64,000 nt of DNA. Source: Moorella glycerini (GTDB taxonomy: Bacteria > Bacillota > DSM-521 > Neomoorellales > Neomoorellaceae). A program made the translations under genes and the position numbers. Positions within the stretch are counted from its first letter, which is position 1; every line of letters starts with the position of its first letter. Positions 17,313 to 25,744 of the stretch are shown piece after piece. The stretch is taken from assembly GCF_009735625.1 (NCBI RefSeq), contig NZ_CP046244.1, forward strand, positions 744,001 through 808,000. The letters run 5' to 3'. The notes under the pieces were generated by a model, which saw nothing but the letters and a program-made list of their open reading frames with translations, ran no database searches and was not told the DNA's origin.

Positions 17313-17353
17313 CTAATAAAAACGACCGCAGCAGGGAACCTCCCTGCCTGCGG
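17313..17353 (-). terminator. Terminator/attenuator between methyltransferase and sensor kinase genes
   Basis: On the minus strand CCGCAGGCAGGGA-loop-TCCCTGCTGCGG forms a strong, slightly bulged stem (17353-17326), followed by TCGTTTTTATT. It sits after the pterin methyltransferase stop and directly before the SD of the kinase. Partial termination would give much more corrinoid protein and methyltransferase than sensor and reactivator. Confidence 0.75.
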
Positions 17354-17370
17354 CCGGATTTACTCTAAGC

Positions 17371-18168
17371 TTAAGCTTTAATTTTCCCGGCGCGGGCGGC
17401 GGCAATATACTCCAGGCAGTATTCATCCTGGCCGGCCAGGGCTGTAGCCGCTCGCAAAAGGCCCATCAGGGGCATATCCAGGGGGTCTAGGATAAAAGCA
17501 TCCATACCCCGGGTCAGGCACATGACCATAAAGGCCCGGTTTAACAGCCGGCGCTCCGGTAAGCCATAAGAAACATTGGATAGGCCGCAGATAGTATGAA
17601 CTTTGGGGTACTTTTCCTTTAAAGCCGCCACCGCTTCTAAAGCTTCGACGCCGTACTGGCTGTTAACCCCCAGGGGCTTAATCAGGGGGTCCAGGTAAAT
17701 ATCTTCTTCCGGTATCCCGGCTTCCACCAGCCCCGGTACCAGTCTGCCGGCTACCCGCAAGCGGTCGGCCACCGACTCCGGCATGCCGCCGTCGTCCATG
17801 CAGAGGGCAATGACCTTAGCTTTATATTTCTGCACCAGGGGCAAAACTTCCTGCCAGCGCTGCTTCTCCGCAGTGATGGAATTGATCATGGCCTGGCCTT
17901 TATGGGCCGCCAGGCCGGCGGCCAGGGCTTCGGCGCTGGGACTGTCGATACACAAGGGCACGTCAACGACTTCCTGGACGATATGCACCAGCCATTCCAT
18001 GACCTTATCTTCTTCGCCGATGCTTGTCCCGCAGTTGACGTCAATAATGTGGGCGCCGGCCTCAACCTGCTTTCTGGCCAGGTCCTGGATATATTCCTTA
18101 TCGCGTTCGGCAATGGCCCGGGCAATGGCCTTGCGGCTGGAATTTATCAGCTCACCGACAACCAGCAT
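17371..18168 (-). CDS. Pterin-binding methyltransferase (methylcorrinoid:tetrahydrofolate, MtvC/MtgA/AcsE-like)
   Basis: A 265-residue TIM-barrel of the dihydropteroate-synthase-like superfamily. Characteristic blocks are GELINSSRKAI (start), GAHIIDVNCG (pterin site), PLCIDSPSAEALAAGL, MINSITAEKQRW and GLSNVSYGLPERRLLNR, typical of AcsE/MtgA-type methyltransferases. It should pass the methyl group from the methyl-corrinoid protein to tetrahydrofolate, feeding the Wood-Ljungdahl pathway. It starts 13 bases after the corrinoid protein gene with a GGAGG SD, so the two are one translational unit. The chromosomal AcsE normally sits with acs genes; this copy's partner is the adjacent corrinoid protein, so a demethylation role is preferred. 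Confidence 0.9.
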   Translation of the reverse strand: MLVVGELINSSRKAIARAIAERDKEYIQDLARKQVEAGAHIIDVNCGTSIGEEDKVMEWLVHIVQEVVDVPLCIDSPSAEALAAGLAAHKGQAMINSITAEKQRWQEVLPLVQKYKAKVIALCMDDGGMPESVADRLRVAGRLVPGLVEAGIPEEDIYLDPLIKPLGVNSQYGVEALEAVAALKEKYPKVHTICGLSNVSYGLPERRLLNRAFMVMCLTRGMDAFILDPLDMPLMGLLRAATALAGQDEYCLEYIAAARAGKIKA

Positions 18169-18180
18169 CTCCTGGCCTCC

Positions 18181-18810
18181 CTACGAAGCCAGCAGCTGGC
18201 GGGCGAGATCTACAGCCGAGGCAGCATCGGGAGCATAGCCGTCGGCACCGATTTCATCGGCAAATTTCTGGGTAACCGGGGCGCCGCCGACCATAATCTT
18301 GATTTTATCGCGGTAAGCTGCCAGGCCCTCGACAGTTTTCTTCATCTGCATCATGGTAGAGGTCAGCAGGGCCGAAATGCCGACCAGCTGGGGCTTGTGT
18401 TCTTCTACCGCCTGGACAAATTTCTCTACCGGCACGTCAATACCCAGGTCAACTACCTTGAAACCGGCTCCTTCCATCATCATGATGACCAGGTTCTTGC
18501 CGATATCATGGAGGTCGCCCTTAACCGTACCGATAACCAGCGTCCCTTTATCCTCCATGGCATCAGCGGTGAGCAGGGGCTTGACCACGTCCATGCCGGC
18601 ATGCATGGCCCGGGCCGCCACCAGGACCTCAGGTACGTAAACTTCATTGTTCTTGAACTTAACGCCAATGATATTCATGGCCGCAATCAGGCCGTCGTTA
18701 ATAATGGTGGTGGGGGTGATGCCCTCATCCAGCGCCTTCTGGGTCAGCTCCTTGACCTTATTGGCATTGCCGGCCATCAAAGCTTCTTTAATTTCCTCCA
18801 GGACTGCCAC
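18181..18810 (-). CDS. Methyltransferase corrinoid protein
   Basis: A 209-residue two-domain corrinoid carrier: a helical cap (1-85, VKELTQKALDEGI, GVKFKNNEVYVPEVLVAARAMHAG) and a B12-binding Rossmann domain with GDLHDIGKNL (H101 as lower cobalt ligand), SALLTSTMMQM and DGYAPDAASAV. It accepts a methyl group as methyl-Co(III) and donates it to the next enzyme. The GTG start has AAGGAGG eight bases upstream. It is the first gene of the operon, behind a good promoter. The N-terminal 210 residues of the sensor kinase are clearly its relative, block by block. Confidence 0.95.
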   Translation of the reverse strand: MAVLEEIKEALMAGNANKVKELTQKALDEGITPTTIINDGLIAAMNIIGVKFKNNEVYVPEVLVAARAMHAGMDVVKPLLTADAMEDKGTLVIGTVKGDLHDIGKNLVIMMMEGAGFKVVDLGIDVPVEKFVQAVEEHKPQLVGISALLTSTMMQMKKTVEGLAAYRDKIKIMVGGAPVTQKFADEIGADGYAPDAASAVDLARQLLAS

Positions 18811-18836
18811 TTTACCTTGCCTCCTTAGAAATATTA

Positions 18837-18865
18837 ATGTTAGTTCATTTTTAAGTCTATTTCAA
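18837..18865 (-). promoter_or_regulatory. Promoter of the corrinoid methyltransferase operon
   Basis: Minus strand TTGAAA (18865-18860), 17-base spacer, TAACAT (18842-18837), about 27 bases before the GTG start. Its spacing is ideal and its boxes sub-optimal, as expected for an activator-dependent promoter. Confidence 0.65.
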
Positions 18866-18986
18866 GATTACTTGCGCTGCAAGGCTAAATTATTGCCAAA
18901 GGTTTGTTTTCTTGCCCTTGGAGGAAATTACCGGTATCTTCCCCGCTCGAGGGCACCCGGATTTTTGCAGTCCCCCTTCCAGGACC

Positions 18987-19547
18987 TCAAGGCGAAACCT
19001 CCCGGCGATACTTTGCCCGGCCGCTGGCATATAAATCATTCCCCTGGCAGTCAATACCCACAATCACCGGGAATTCTTCTACTTCCAGGCGGTAGATGGC
19101 CTCCGGCCCCAGGTCTGCGTAGGCAACGACGGTGGCCTTTTTAATGTGCCGGGCCAGGAGGGCCCCCGCACCACCGGTGGCCAGGAAATATACGGCCCCG
19201 GCTTCCTGCATGGCCCGGATTACTTCCGGGCTGCGGCCGCCCTTGCCGATCATCCCCCGCAGGCCCTTTTCCCTGATGAGTAGCGGTGCGTAGGCGTCCA
19301 TCCGCCCGCTGGTGGTAGGGCCGGCAGAGCCGACCACTTTGCCGGGCCGGGCCGGGCAGGGGCCGACGTAATAGATAATCTGGTCGCGGAGATCCACAGG
19401 CAGCTCGCCGCCGGCCCGGAGGGTTTCCACCATCCGCTGGTGGGCCGCATCCCGGCCGGTTAAAATGGTACCGCTGATTAAAACCTGGTCCCCGGCCTTT
19501 AAACTCCGGGCCGTTGCTTCATCCAGAGGCGTCGTTATGCTCAGCAC
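18987..19547 (-). CDS. Class I fumarate hydratase, beta subunit (C-terminal domain)
   Basis: About 186 residues of the class I fumarase/tartrate dehydratase C-terminal domain: GDQVLISGTILTGRDAAHQRM, YYVGPCPARPG, GSAGPTTSGRMD, GMIGKGG and PVIVGIDCQGNDLY. It catalyses fumarate/malate interconversion together with the alpha subunit that holds the [4Fe-4S] cluster. The GTG at 19547 has AGGGGGTGG upstream and starts 11 bases after the alpha stop; a longer reading into the alpha gene is not supported. Confidence 0.93.
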   Translation of the reverse strand: MLSITTPLDEATARSLKAGDQVLISGTILTGRDAAHQRMVETLRAGGELPVDLRDQIIYYVGPCPARPGKVVGSAGPTTSGRMDAYAPLLIREKGLRGMIGKGGRSPEVIRAMQEAGAVYFLATGGAGALLARHIKKATVVAYADLGPEAIYRLEVEEFPVIVGIDCQGNDLYASGRAKYRREVSP

Positions 19548-19558
19548 AGGCCCACCCC

Positions 19559-20401
19559 CTATAGAATTGCGGTAGCATGCCGGGCGGCATGGCACTGCAG
19601 GTTGACGGCGACCGGCAAAGAAGCGATGTGGGTCGGGTAGATTTCAATATGGACATCTAAAGCCGTTACCCTTCCCCCCAGGCCCTGGGGACCGATGCCG
19701 GTGGCGTTGATGACCGCCAGCAGTTCTTCTTCCAGTGCGGCAACATGGCTTAAAGGATGGCGCTGCCCCAGGGGGCGCAGGAGGGCCTTTTTCGCCAGGT
19801 AAGGGGCCTTTTCCAGGTTGCCGCCGATGCCTACGCCGGCAACAATGGGCGGGCAGGGATTGCCGCCGGCCTCCTCCACCACCTGGAGCACATATTTCTT
19901 GATGCCTGCCACGCCGTCGGCCGGTTTGAGCATCTTGACCCCCGACATATTCTCGCTGCCGGCGCCCTTGGGGGCTACCGTAATCTTCAAGCGATCCCCG
20001 TCAACTATCTCCGTATGGATAATGGCCGGCGTATTGTCGCCGGTATTTTTACGCAGCAAAGGATCGCCCACTACCGACTTGCGGAGGTAGCCTTCCAGGT
20101 AGCCCTGCCGCACGCCGGCGTTGATGGCTTCATAGAGATTGCCACCCGTCACATGTACTTCCTGTCCCACTTCCACAAAGACTACCACCACCCCGGTATC
20201 CTGGCAAATGGGCTCCCCGCTACCGGCCGCCAGCCTGGCGTTCTCCTGGAGTTGTTGTAATATATCCCGCCCTAAGGGCGCCTCTTCCCTGGCCAGGGCT
20301 GCCGCCATGGCCTGCCACCAGTCCGGCCCCAGCACCGAGCAGGCCTCGATGCACAGCCCGGCCACTGCCCCTGTGATTTCCCGGGCTTTAATTTCGCGCA
20401 T
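19559..20401 (-). CDS. Class I fumarate hydratase, alpha subunit
   Basis: About 280 residues, the normal size for the separate alpha subunit. GEPICQDTGVVVVFVEVGQEV carries the first cluster cysteine, NTGDNTPAIIHTEIV and KGAGSENMSGVKML are substrate-site blocks, and GGNPCPPIVAGVGIGG contains another conserved cysteine. The ATG at 20401 (MREIKAREITGAV) matches the family start; the in-frame sequence upstream is non-homologous and lies between this gene and pyrE. It probably serves the reductive or incomplete TCA branch; tartrate dehydratase cannot be fully excluded. Confidence 0.92.
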   Translation of the reverse strand: MREIKAREITGAVAGLCIEACSVLGPDWWQAMAAALAREEAPLGRDILQQLQENARLAAGSGEPICQDTGVVVVFVEVGQEVHVTGGNLYEAINAGVRQGYLEGYLRKSVVGDPLLRKNTGDNTPAIIHTEIVDGDRLKITVAPKGAGSENMSGVKMLKPADGVAGIKKYVLQVVEEAGGNPCPPIVAGVGIGGNLEKAPYLAKKALLRPLGQRHPLSHVAALEEELLAVINATGIGPQGLGGRVTALDVHIEIYPTHIASLPVAVNLQCHAARHATAIL

Positions 20402-20556
20402 TACCTTCCAGCCCCTCTGCACAAGTCCGGTATATTTATGGGACCGAAAAGAGTCGTTAATGTCAAGCAACAAAAGCCTGGATACAATTGTAAAAACTGC
20501 CGGACTCTTTAACTGGCCTTCTATATATCCTGGCCCCACTGACTGGTGAAATCCGG

Positions 20557-21141
20557 TTATTTTCCTGTACCCTGCCTGCTGCCCGGTTTGACAACCGGTA
20601 ACCCCTGCCGGCATAAGGGACAGTCTTCCGGTTTATACGTCTCAATATCAAAGGTGATCAATGACTGTACCGGTACACCTACATCCGCCCGGCCGCCGCT
20701 GCGATCCACCAGGACGCCGGCCCCCACCGGCACCGCGTTGTACTGTTTCACAACTTCAATGACTTCCTTCACTGATCCCCCTGTAGTGATCACGTCTTCC
20801 ACCACCAGCACCCGTTCCCCAGGCTCCAGGGTAAAACTCCGGCGCAGGGTCATGACGCCGTTTTCCCGCTCGGTAAAGAGGGCCCTGGCGCCGAGATGGC
20901 GGGCCATTTCATAAGACATAATAATGGCACCGATGGCCGGGCCCACAACGGCGGTAATACCCTGGTCCTTAAATCTCGCCGCCAGGTCCCGGCAGAGGAG
21001 GGCGTTTTCCTCCGGGAACTGCTGCACCCGGGCACACTGGAGATAACGGCCGCTGTGGAGGCCGGAGGTTAACACAAAATGTCCTTCCCATAATACGCCT
21101 GTGCGGCGAAAGATGGCCATGATTTCTTCCCGATCGAGCAC
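20557..21141 (-). CDS. pyrE: Orotate phosphoribosyltransferase
   Basis: About 194 residues. It converts orotate and PRPP to orotidine 5'-phosphate in UMP synthesis. The PRPP-binding block is VLVVEDVITTGGSVKEVI; TSGLHSGRYLQ and GPAIGAIIMSYEMAR are family blocks. The C-terminus has a CPLCRQG extension seen in PyrE of Clostridia. The GTG at 21141 lies eight bases after AGGAG and is preferred over the GTG at 21150. It follows pyrD and pyrK. Confidence 0.95.
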   Translation of the reverse strand: MLDREEIMAIFRRTGVLWEGHFVLTSGLHSGRYLQCARVQQFPEENALLCRDLAARFKDQGITAVVGPAIGAIIMSYEMARHLGARALFTERENGVMTLRRSFTLEPGERVLVVEDVITTGGSVKEVIEVVKQYNAVPVGAGVLVDRSGGRADVGVPVQSLITFDIETYKPEDCPLCRQGLPVVKPGSRQGTGK

Positions 21142-21214
21142 TTGCTTCACTCCTGTAGATATTTTACTTGTCTGCTATCTCCGCCCTCATATACACTCCC
21201 AGGCCGGTCCGCTA

Positions 21215-22150
21215 TCAAATTTGCAGCGCACCAATCAATTCCCGCACGTCTGCAAGGCCCTGTTCTGTCAGGTAGTTTTCCAGGCCAGCGATTATCTTCG
21301 TGATCGCACCCGGGTCGACCAGGGTGGCCGTACCTACAGCCACCGCAGTGGCCCCTGCCAGCAAGAACTCAATGGCATCGCGAGCCGTCATAATGCCGCC
21401 CATGCCGATTACCGGCACCTTTACGGCCCGGGCTACCCGCCAGACAGCATAAAGGGCCACCGGTTTAATGGCCGGCCCGCTTAAGCCCCCTACTATATTG
21501 GCCAGGGCCGGGCGGCGCCTTTCGATATCAATGGCCATGCCCTGGAGGGTATTAATCAGGGCTATGGCACCGGCACCGGCATCTTCCACCGCCCTGGCTA
21601 TAGTGGTAATATCAGTTACGTTCGGGGTTAATTTAACTATCACCGGCAGGTGGGTATGTTCCTTGACTATAGCCGTCACCCGGGCCGCCATGGCCGGCAC
21701 CGTACCAAAAACAATCCCCCCTTCCTTGACATTGGGACAGGAGATGTTGACCTCCAGGGCGGCAATGCCCTCGGCCTCGCTCAGGCGAGCGGCCAGCTCC
21801 GCGTACTCCTCCGTGGTCCTGCCGGCAATACTGACAATCAGGGGAGGTGTGTACCGGCGTAAATAGGGCAGTTTCTCCCGCAGGAAAATTTCCAGGCCCG
21901 GGTTCTGCAGGCCCACGGAATTAAGCAGGCCGCAATGGCCTTCCATTAAGCGCGGCGGCGGGTTGCCGGGGGTGGGATGCAGGGTGATGGTCTTGACCAC
22001 CAGGGCTCCCAGGCGGTTGAGATCAATAAAGGGGGCGTATTCCTCGCCAAAACCAAAGGTTCCGGAGGCTGGCATTACCGGATTCTGTAAAGTTAAACCG
22101 GTAATTTCCACCGCCAGGTTGACTCGGGGCCTTTTACCGGCCTGCTCCAT
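21215..22150 (-). CDS. pyrD: Dihydroorotate dehydrogenase, class 1B catalytic subunit
   Basis: 311 residues, FMN-binding TIM barrel. [35 protein letters not shown] (catalytic Cys in the loop), [24 protein letters not shown] and [18 protein letters not shown] are class 1B signatures. It oxidises dihydroorotate and passes electrons to NAD through PyrK. It starts two bases after the pyrK stop with GGGAGG upstream, consistent with the PyrDK complex. Confidence 0.96.
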   Translation of the reverse strand: MEQAGKRPRVNLAVEITGLTLQNPVMPASGTFGFGEEYAPFIDLNRLGALVVKTITLHPTPGNPPPRLMEGHCGLLNSVGLQNPGLEIFLREKLPYLRRYTPPLIVSIAGRTTEEYAELAARLSEAEGIAALEVNISCPNVKEGGIVFGTVPAMAARVTAIVKEHTHLPVIVKLTPNVTDITTIARAVEDAGAGAIALINTLQGMAIDIERRRPALANIVGGLSGPAIKPVALYAVWRVARAVKVPVIGMGGIMTARDAIEFLLAGATAVAVGTATLVDPGAITKIIAGLENYLTEQGLADVRELIGALQI

Positions 22151-22152
22151 TG

Positions 22153-22950
22153 TTAGTCCTCCCAGTACACGGCGACTGCGTCGAAGACAGGGCCGCCCGT
22201 GCAGACATTTTCGTAATACTTATTGCCTGAAGGATCCTGCAGGGCCGTTACGCAGCCACGGCAGGCACCCAGGCCGCAGGCCATCCTTTCCTCCAGAGAA
22301 ACCTCGGCCGGGAGGGAGGCCCGCCCCGCCAGGCAGGCGAAGGCCGCCAGGGCCGGCCGGGGACCGCAGGCATAGCCCCGGTCGTAGGACCTCTCTGGTA
22401 TATATTTTTCCCAGAGCTTTGTCACCGGCCCTTGAAAGCCGGCGCTGCCGTCGTCAGTAGCCAGGAATAAATTAACCTGCATGGCCTTTAATGTTTCTAA
22501 CTGGTACAACTGTTCCCTATCCCGGGCGCCATAGAAAAAATCAACCTCATTACCGGCCTCCAGGGCCCGCCGGGCGAGAAAAAGCAAGGGAACCATGCCC
22601 ATGCCCCCGGCTACTAGTGCCAGCCTCTTGTTTTGGGGTAAAGTAAAACCCCGGCCGCGAGGCCCTAGAATATTTATCTTCTGTCCTGACTGCTGTCGAG
22701 CCAGCCAGGCTGTGCCCCGGCCTTTGACCTGATACAGTAAAGTTAATTCTCCCTCGTTACCGGCATCATGGATGCTTAACGGGCGTCGCAATAAAGGATC
22801 GAAGGTTTCTGAGCAACGGACGTGCACAAACTGCCCCGGCTGGGCCGCTTCAGCAATCAACGGGGCGTGTAAGCGCAATAAGTAAACGTCCTGCCCCAAC
22901 TGGTGCGAGGCCAGTACTTCAGCTTCCAGGTCTTGCAGCAAGAGCTTCAC
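22153..22950 (-). CDS. pyrK: Dihydroorotate dehydrogenase electron-transfer subunit
   Basis: 265 residues: a ferredoxin-reductase-like FAD domain ([14 protein letters not shown]), an NAD domain ([16 protein letters not shown]) and a C-terminal [2Fe-2S] cluster with [10 protein letters not shown] and a final cysteine in NVCTGGPVF. It transfers electrons from PyrD to NAD. The GTG start at 22950 has AAAGG upstream. It is the first gene of the pyrKDE-fumarase run, downstream of the terminator that ends the molybdopterin operon. Confidence 0.95.
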   Translation of the reverse strand: MKLLLQDLEAEVLASHQLGQDVYLLRLHAPLIAEAAQPGQFVHVRCSETFDPLLRRPLSIHDAGNEGELTLLYQVKGRGTAWLARQQSGQKINILGPRGRGFTLPQNKRLALVAGGMGMVPLLFLARRALEAGNEVDFFYGARDREQLYQLETLKAMQVNLFLATDDGSAGFQGPVTKLWEKYIPERSYDRGYACGPRPALAAFACLAGRASLPAEVSLEERMACGLGACRGCVTALQDPSGNKYYENVCTGGPVFDAVAVYWED

Positions 22951-23052
22951 CCTTTACCAAAAATCCCTATCTCTTTCGACACCAATTCTTATTTTCCTGC
23001 CCAGGAATACCGGTAACACAAATTTTAGTATACCTCATTTGGACTTACTAAA

Positions 23053-23087
23053 GAAGCCCCGAGATGCGCATGGCATGGCGGGGCTTC
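23053..23087 (-). terminator. Intrinsic terminator of the molybdopterin operon
   Basis: A nine-base perfect stem GAAGCCCCG / CGGGGCTTC, followed on the minus strand by TTTAGT. It lies just after the mogA-like stop and before pyrK. Confidence 0.75.
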
Positions 23088-23115
23088 AGTAATGCTGGAG
23101 CTGGATGGGGTGCCC

Positions 23116-23604
23116 TTACGGCCGGCCGCACTCGCCGGCCTCGCCCTTTAAAATGGCCAGGCCGTGGGGCAGGGCTGGTAGTATGGCCGCCAGGTTTTCC
23201 CGCACCCCTTTGGGACTGCCGGGCAGGTTGACAATGAGGGTTTTCCCCCGGATGCCGGCTATAGCCCGGGAGAGCATGGCCTGGGGGGTTAACTTCAGGC
23301 TTGCCGCCCGCATGGCCTCCGGCAGCCCCGGAACTTCCTTTTCAATTACATCCCGGGTGGCCTCGGGGGTCACATCCCGGGGGCTGAAGCCGGTGCCCCC
23401 GGTAGTGAGGACCAGGTCGGCGCCTACCACATCGCAGAACTCCCGCAATTTGGCGGCCAGGAGCCGGCGCTCATCAGGAACAACCTCATAGGCCACCACT
23501 TCGCCAAGATCCGCCACCATTTCCCGGATGACGGCCGCGCTCTTATCCTCCCGCTCGCCCCGGGCTCCCTTATCGCTGGCCGTGAGGATAGCTACCCGGA
23601 TCAC
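23116..23604 (-). CDS. MogA/MoaB-type molybdopterin adenylyltransferase
   Basis: About 162 residues with ASDKGARGEREDKSA, the substrate loop TTGGTGFSPRDVTPEAT and NLPGSPKGVRENL, the hallmark of MogA/MoaB. It adenylates molybdopterin before metal insertion. The GTG at 23604 overlaps the MOSC stop (GTGA), showing coupling. It is the last gene of the operon. Confidence 0.93.
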   Translation of the reverse strand: MIRVAILTASDKGARGEREDKSAAVIREMVADLGEVVAYEVVPDERRLLAAKLREFCDVVGADLVLTTGGTGFSPRDVTPEATRDVIEKEVPGLPEAMRAASLKLTPQAMLSRAIAGIRGKTLIVNLPGSPKGVRENLAAILPALPHGLAILKGEAGECGRP

Positions 23605-24038
23605 GAGGCCACCACCTCGATAGGATCGCCCACCTGGACCGGCCCACCCTCCAGGATGGCCACAAAGATGCCCTCGCGGGGCATGACGCAGTCGCCGGCC
23701 TGCTGGTAAATGGCACAGCGGCTGTGGCACTGTTTGCCGATCTGGGTCACCTCGGCCAGGACCCGGTCGCCGATTCTTAATTTCGTACCCACCGGCAAGG
23801 ATACCAGGTCAATACCCTCCGTCGTCAGGTTTTCGGCGAAGTCGCCGGGGCCAACTTTCAGTCCTTTCGCCTGCATTTTGGTAATGCTTTCCATGGCCAG
23901 GAGGCTTACCTGGCGGTGCCAGGGGCCGGCATGGGCGTCGCCCTCCAGGCCGTGGTTGGCGATTAGCATGCCCCTGGTGATATTCTGCTTGCGTTCCCCT
24001 TTATTAGCCGAAATACAGACGGCTACAATACGTCCCAT
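23601..24038 (-). CDS. MOSC-domain protein
   Basis: 145 residues, a stand-alone MOSC domain: [16 protein letters not shown] and [15 protein letters not shown] (blocks found in YiiM and molybdenum cofactor sulfurase C-terminal domains), with the conserved cysteine region KQCHSRC. MOSC domains bind molybdopterin or handle sulfur for Moco enzymes. Small MOSC proteins inside moa operons are common in Clostridia; the exact step is unknown. It overlaps moaC by 16 bases and mogA by four. Confidence 0.9.
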   Translation of the reverse strand: MGRIVAVCISANKGERKQNITRGMLIANHGLEGDAHAGPWHRQVSLLAMESITKMQAKGLKVGPGDFAENLTTEGIDLVSLPVGTKLRIGDRVLAEVTQIGKQCHSRCAIYQQAGDCVMPREGIFVAILEGGPVQVGDPIEVVAS

Positions 24039-24526
24039 GGCTCCTCCCCTTCCCGCTGGAAGTGGCCGCTGCGGCCCCCCTTTTTTTCGATTAACCGGAT
24101 GTTATCAATAACCATACCCCGTTCCACGGCTTTGCACATGTCATAAATGGTCAGGGCGGCCACACTGACCGCCGTCAGGGCTTCCATTTCCACCCCGGTC
24201 TGGCCGGTGGTCTTCACCCGGGCTTCAATTTCCAGGGCCCCCGTTTCCCGGTCAGGGCGGAAGTCGACGCTTACCGCGCTGATGGGTAAGGGGTGGCAGA
24301 GGGGGATTAACGACCCCGTTTGCTTGGCGGCCATAATCCCGGCCACCCGGGCCACGGCCAGGACGTCACCCTTGGGCATCTCCCCTTCCAGGATGAGGTC
24401 CAGGGTGTTTTTGCTCATCAGTACCCGTCCCCGGGCTACAGCCACCCGTTCGGTAACGGCCTTGGCGCCCACATCTACCATTCGTGCAGCACCTTTGGCA
24501 TCAAGGTGGGTCAGGGGATTGCTCAT
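24023..24526 (-). CDS. moaC: Cyclic pyranopterin monophosphate synthase
   Basis: About 167 residues. [14 protein letters not shown] (active-site loop), [24 protein letters not shown] and KGGRSG at the end are MoaC signatures. With MoaA it makes cPMP from GTP. The ATG at 24526 has GGAGG at normal spacing, so seven more upstream codons are not used. [10 protein letters not shown] includes the catalytic histidine region. Confidence 0.96.
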   Translation of the reverse strand: MSNPLTHLDAKGAARMVDVGAKAVTERVAVARGRVLMSKNTLDLILEGEMPKGDVLAVARVAGIMAAKQTGSLIPLCHPLPISAVSVDFRPDRETGALEIEARVKTTGQTGVEMEALTAVSVAALTIYDMCKAVERGMVIDNIRLIEKKGGRSGHFQREGEEPWDVL

Positions 24527-24663
24527 ACCCGTGCCTCCATAATACACTGCTCGTTTACTTTGTGCCTTTACAGATACAAACTTTTATTAAAGGAACGACC
24601 CGGTTCCCCCCACGGACATTAACCTCACCGGAGCTTACTCTGAACCAACTCCTACTTCCCACT

Positions 24664-24679
24664 TCCCACCTCTCACTTC
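24664..24679. repeat. Copy 1 of a 16-bp intergenic repeat (inverted relative to copy 2)
   Basis: TCCCACCTCTCACTTC, exact reverse complement of 25701-25716. The two copies flank moaA in opposite orientation. The surrounding bases (CTACTTCCCACTTCCC) are a degenerate run of the same motif. Confidence 0.7.
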
Positions 24680-24686
24680 TTAAACA

Positions 24687-25658
24687 TCAGCCGCCGATCT
24701 GGGACATGACCCGGGGCTGGCGCCAGCCGGTTTCCATGTGGTGTTCGGCCGGCTTCAAGCTGACGGCCCGGGCAAAAATGGCCGCCAGTTCGGCCTCCGA
24801 AGCCCCGGCGCGTAAAGGCCCTTTGATGTCTATTTCCCCGTCCCAGTAGAGGCAGGGCCTGAGTTTCCCGTCGGCCGTCAGGCGCAGGCGGTTACAGCGG
24901 TGGCAAAAGTGACTGGACATGGCGCTGATAAAGCCGATACTACCTGTACCGCCGGCCACCTTAAAGTTAACTGCCGGGCCGTTGGTTACCAGGTTTGCTA
25001 AAGGTTCCAGGGGAAAGACCCGGCTGATCTGGCTTTTAATCTCGTCCATGGATACATAACCGCTACCAGAAGCAGCGGCGGCGCCAATGGGCATCAGTTC
25101 AATAAAACGAATATGCAGGGGTTCTTCCTGCGCCAGACGGGCAAAATCCAGGATCTCGTCGTCGTTAAAGCCGCGGGTAACGACAACATTGAGTTTTACC
25201 GGTGTAAGGCCCACGGCCAGGGCGGCGCGGATGCCCTGCCAGACGCTGCTGATATTGCCCCGGCGGGTGATATAGCGGTAACGGTCTTTCTTCAGGGTGT
25301 CCAGGCTGATATTCACCCGGCTCAGGCCCGCTTCTTTGAGGGGCCTGGCCAGGCCACTCAGGAATATGCCATTGGTGGTCAGGGAAACCTCTTTAATACC
25401 CGGTAGGGCGGCCAGGTCCCGGACCAGGGTCACCACGTTTTTCCGCACCAGGGGCTCACCACCGGTGAGGCGGATGCGGTTAATCCCGGCGCTGCCGGCC
25501 ACCCGCGCCAGGGTGACGATCTCCTCCAGGCGGAGGATGTCCTGGTGGCTCTTTAAAGGTACCCCGGTGGCCGGCATGCAGTAGCGGCAGCGCAGGTTGC
25601 AACGGTCGGTAATGGCAATGCGCAGGTAGTTTATCTGGCGGCGAAAGGTATCTTCCAC
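24687..25658 (-). CDS. moaA: GTP 3',8-cyclase
   Basis: 323 residues, radical SAM. The N-terminal cluster is C20, C24 and C27 (CNLRCRYC); the C-terminal cluster is HFCHRCNRLRL...LRPCLYW; the protein ends in Gly-Gly, needed for activity in MoaA. LTGGEPLVRKNV and SLTTNGIFL are the SAM-binding motifs. It catalyses the first step of molybdopterin synthesis with MoaC. It is flanked by inverted copies of a 16-bp repeat. Confidence 0.97.
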   Translation of the reverse strand: MEDTFRRQINYLRIAITDRCNLRCRYCMPATGVPLKSHQDILRLEEIVTLARVAGSAGINRIRLTGGEPLVRKNVVTLVRDLAALPGIKEVSLTTNGIFLSGLARPLKEAGLSRVNISLDTLKKDRYRYITRRGNISSVWQGIRAALAVGLTPVKLNVVVTRGFNDDEILDFARLAQEEPLHIRFIELMPIGAAAASGSGYVSMDEIKSQISRVFPLEPLANLVTNGPAVNFKVAGGTGSIGFISAMSSHFCHRCNRLRLTADGKLRPCLYWDGEIDIKGPLRAGASEAELAAIFARAVSLKPAEHHMETGWRQPRVMSQIGG

Positions 25659-25700
25659 CGGTTTCCCCTCTTTCCTCCGAATATGAGATGTGGGATTTGG

Positions 25701-25716
25701 GAAGTGAGAGGTGGGA
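25701..25716. repeat. Copy 2 of the 16-bp repeat
   Basis: GAAGTGAGAGGTGGGA, lying in a wider run of the form GAGATGTGGGATTTGGGAAGTGAGAGG. The adjoining TCTGACTTCTGACTTCC belongs to the same kind of sequence and encodes the last residues (SEAGSQKSEFL) of the neighbouring MoeA, so the repeat has altered that gene's end. Confidence 0.7.
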
Positions 25717-25744
25717 TCTGCGGTAGGAACGGCTACACCAGTTC

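Noticed and set aside
17902-18828. Long plus-strand frame of 308 codons over the corrinoid protein and methyltransferase
   Set aside because: Both minus-strand genes are certain by motif; the plus-strand frame is a high-GC mirror.
18811-18986. Cobalamin riboswitch upstream of the corrinoid operon
   Set aside because: The 176-bp spacer is too short and I do not see the conserved B12-box; only a promoter fits.
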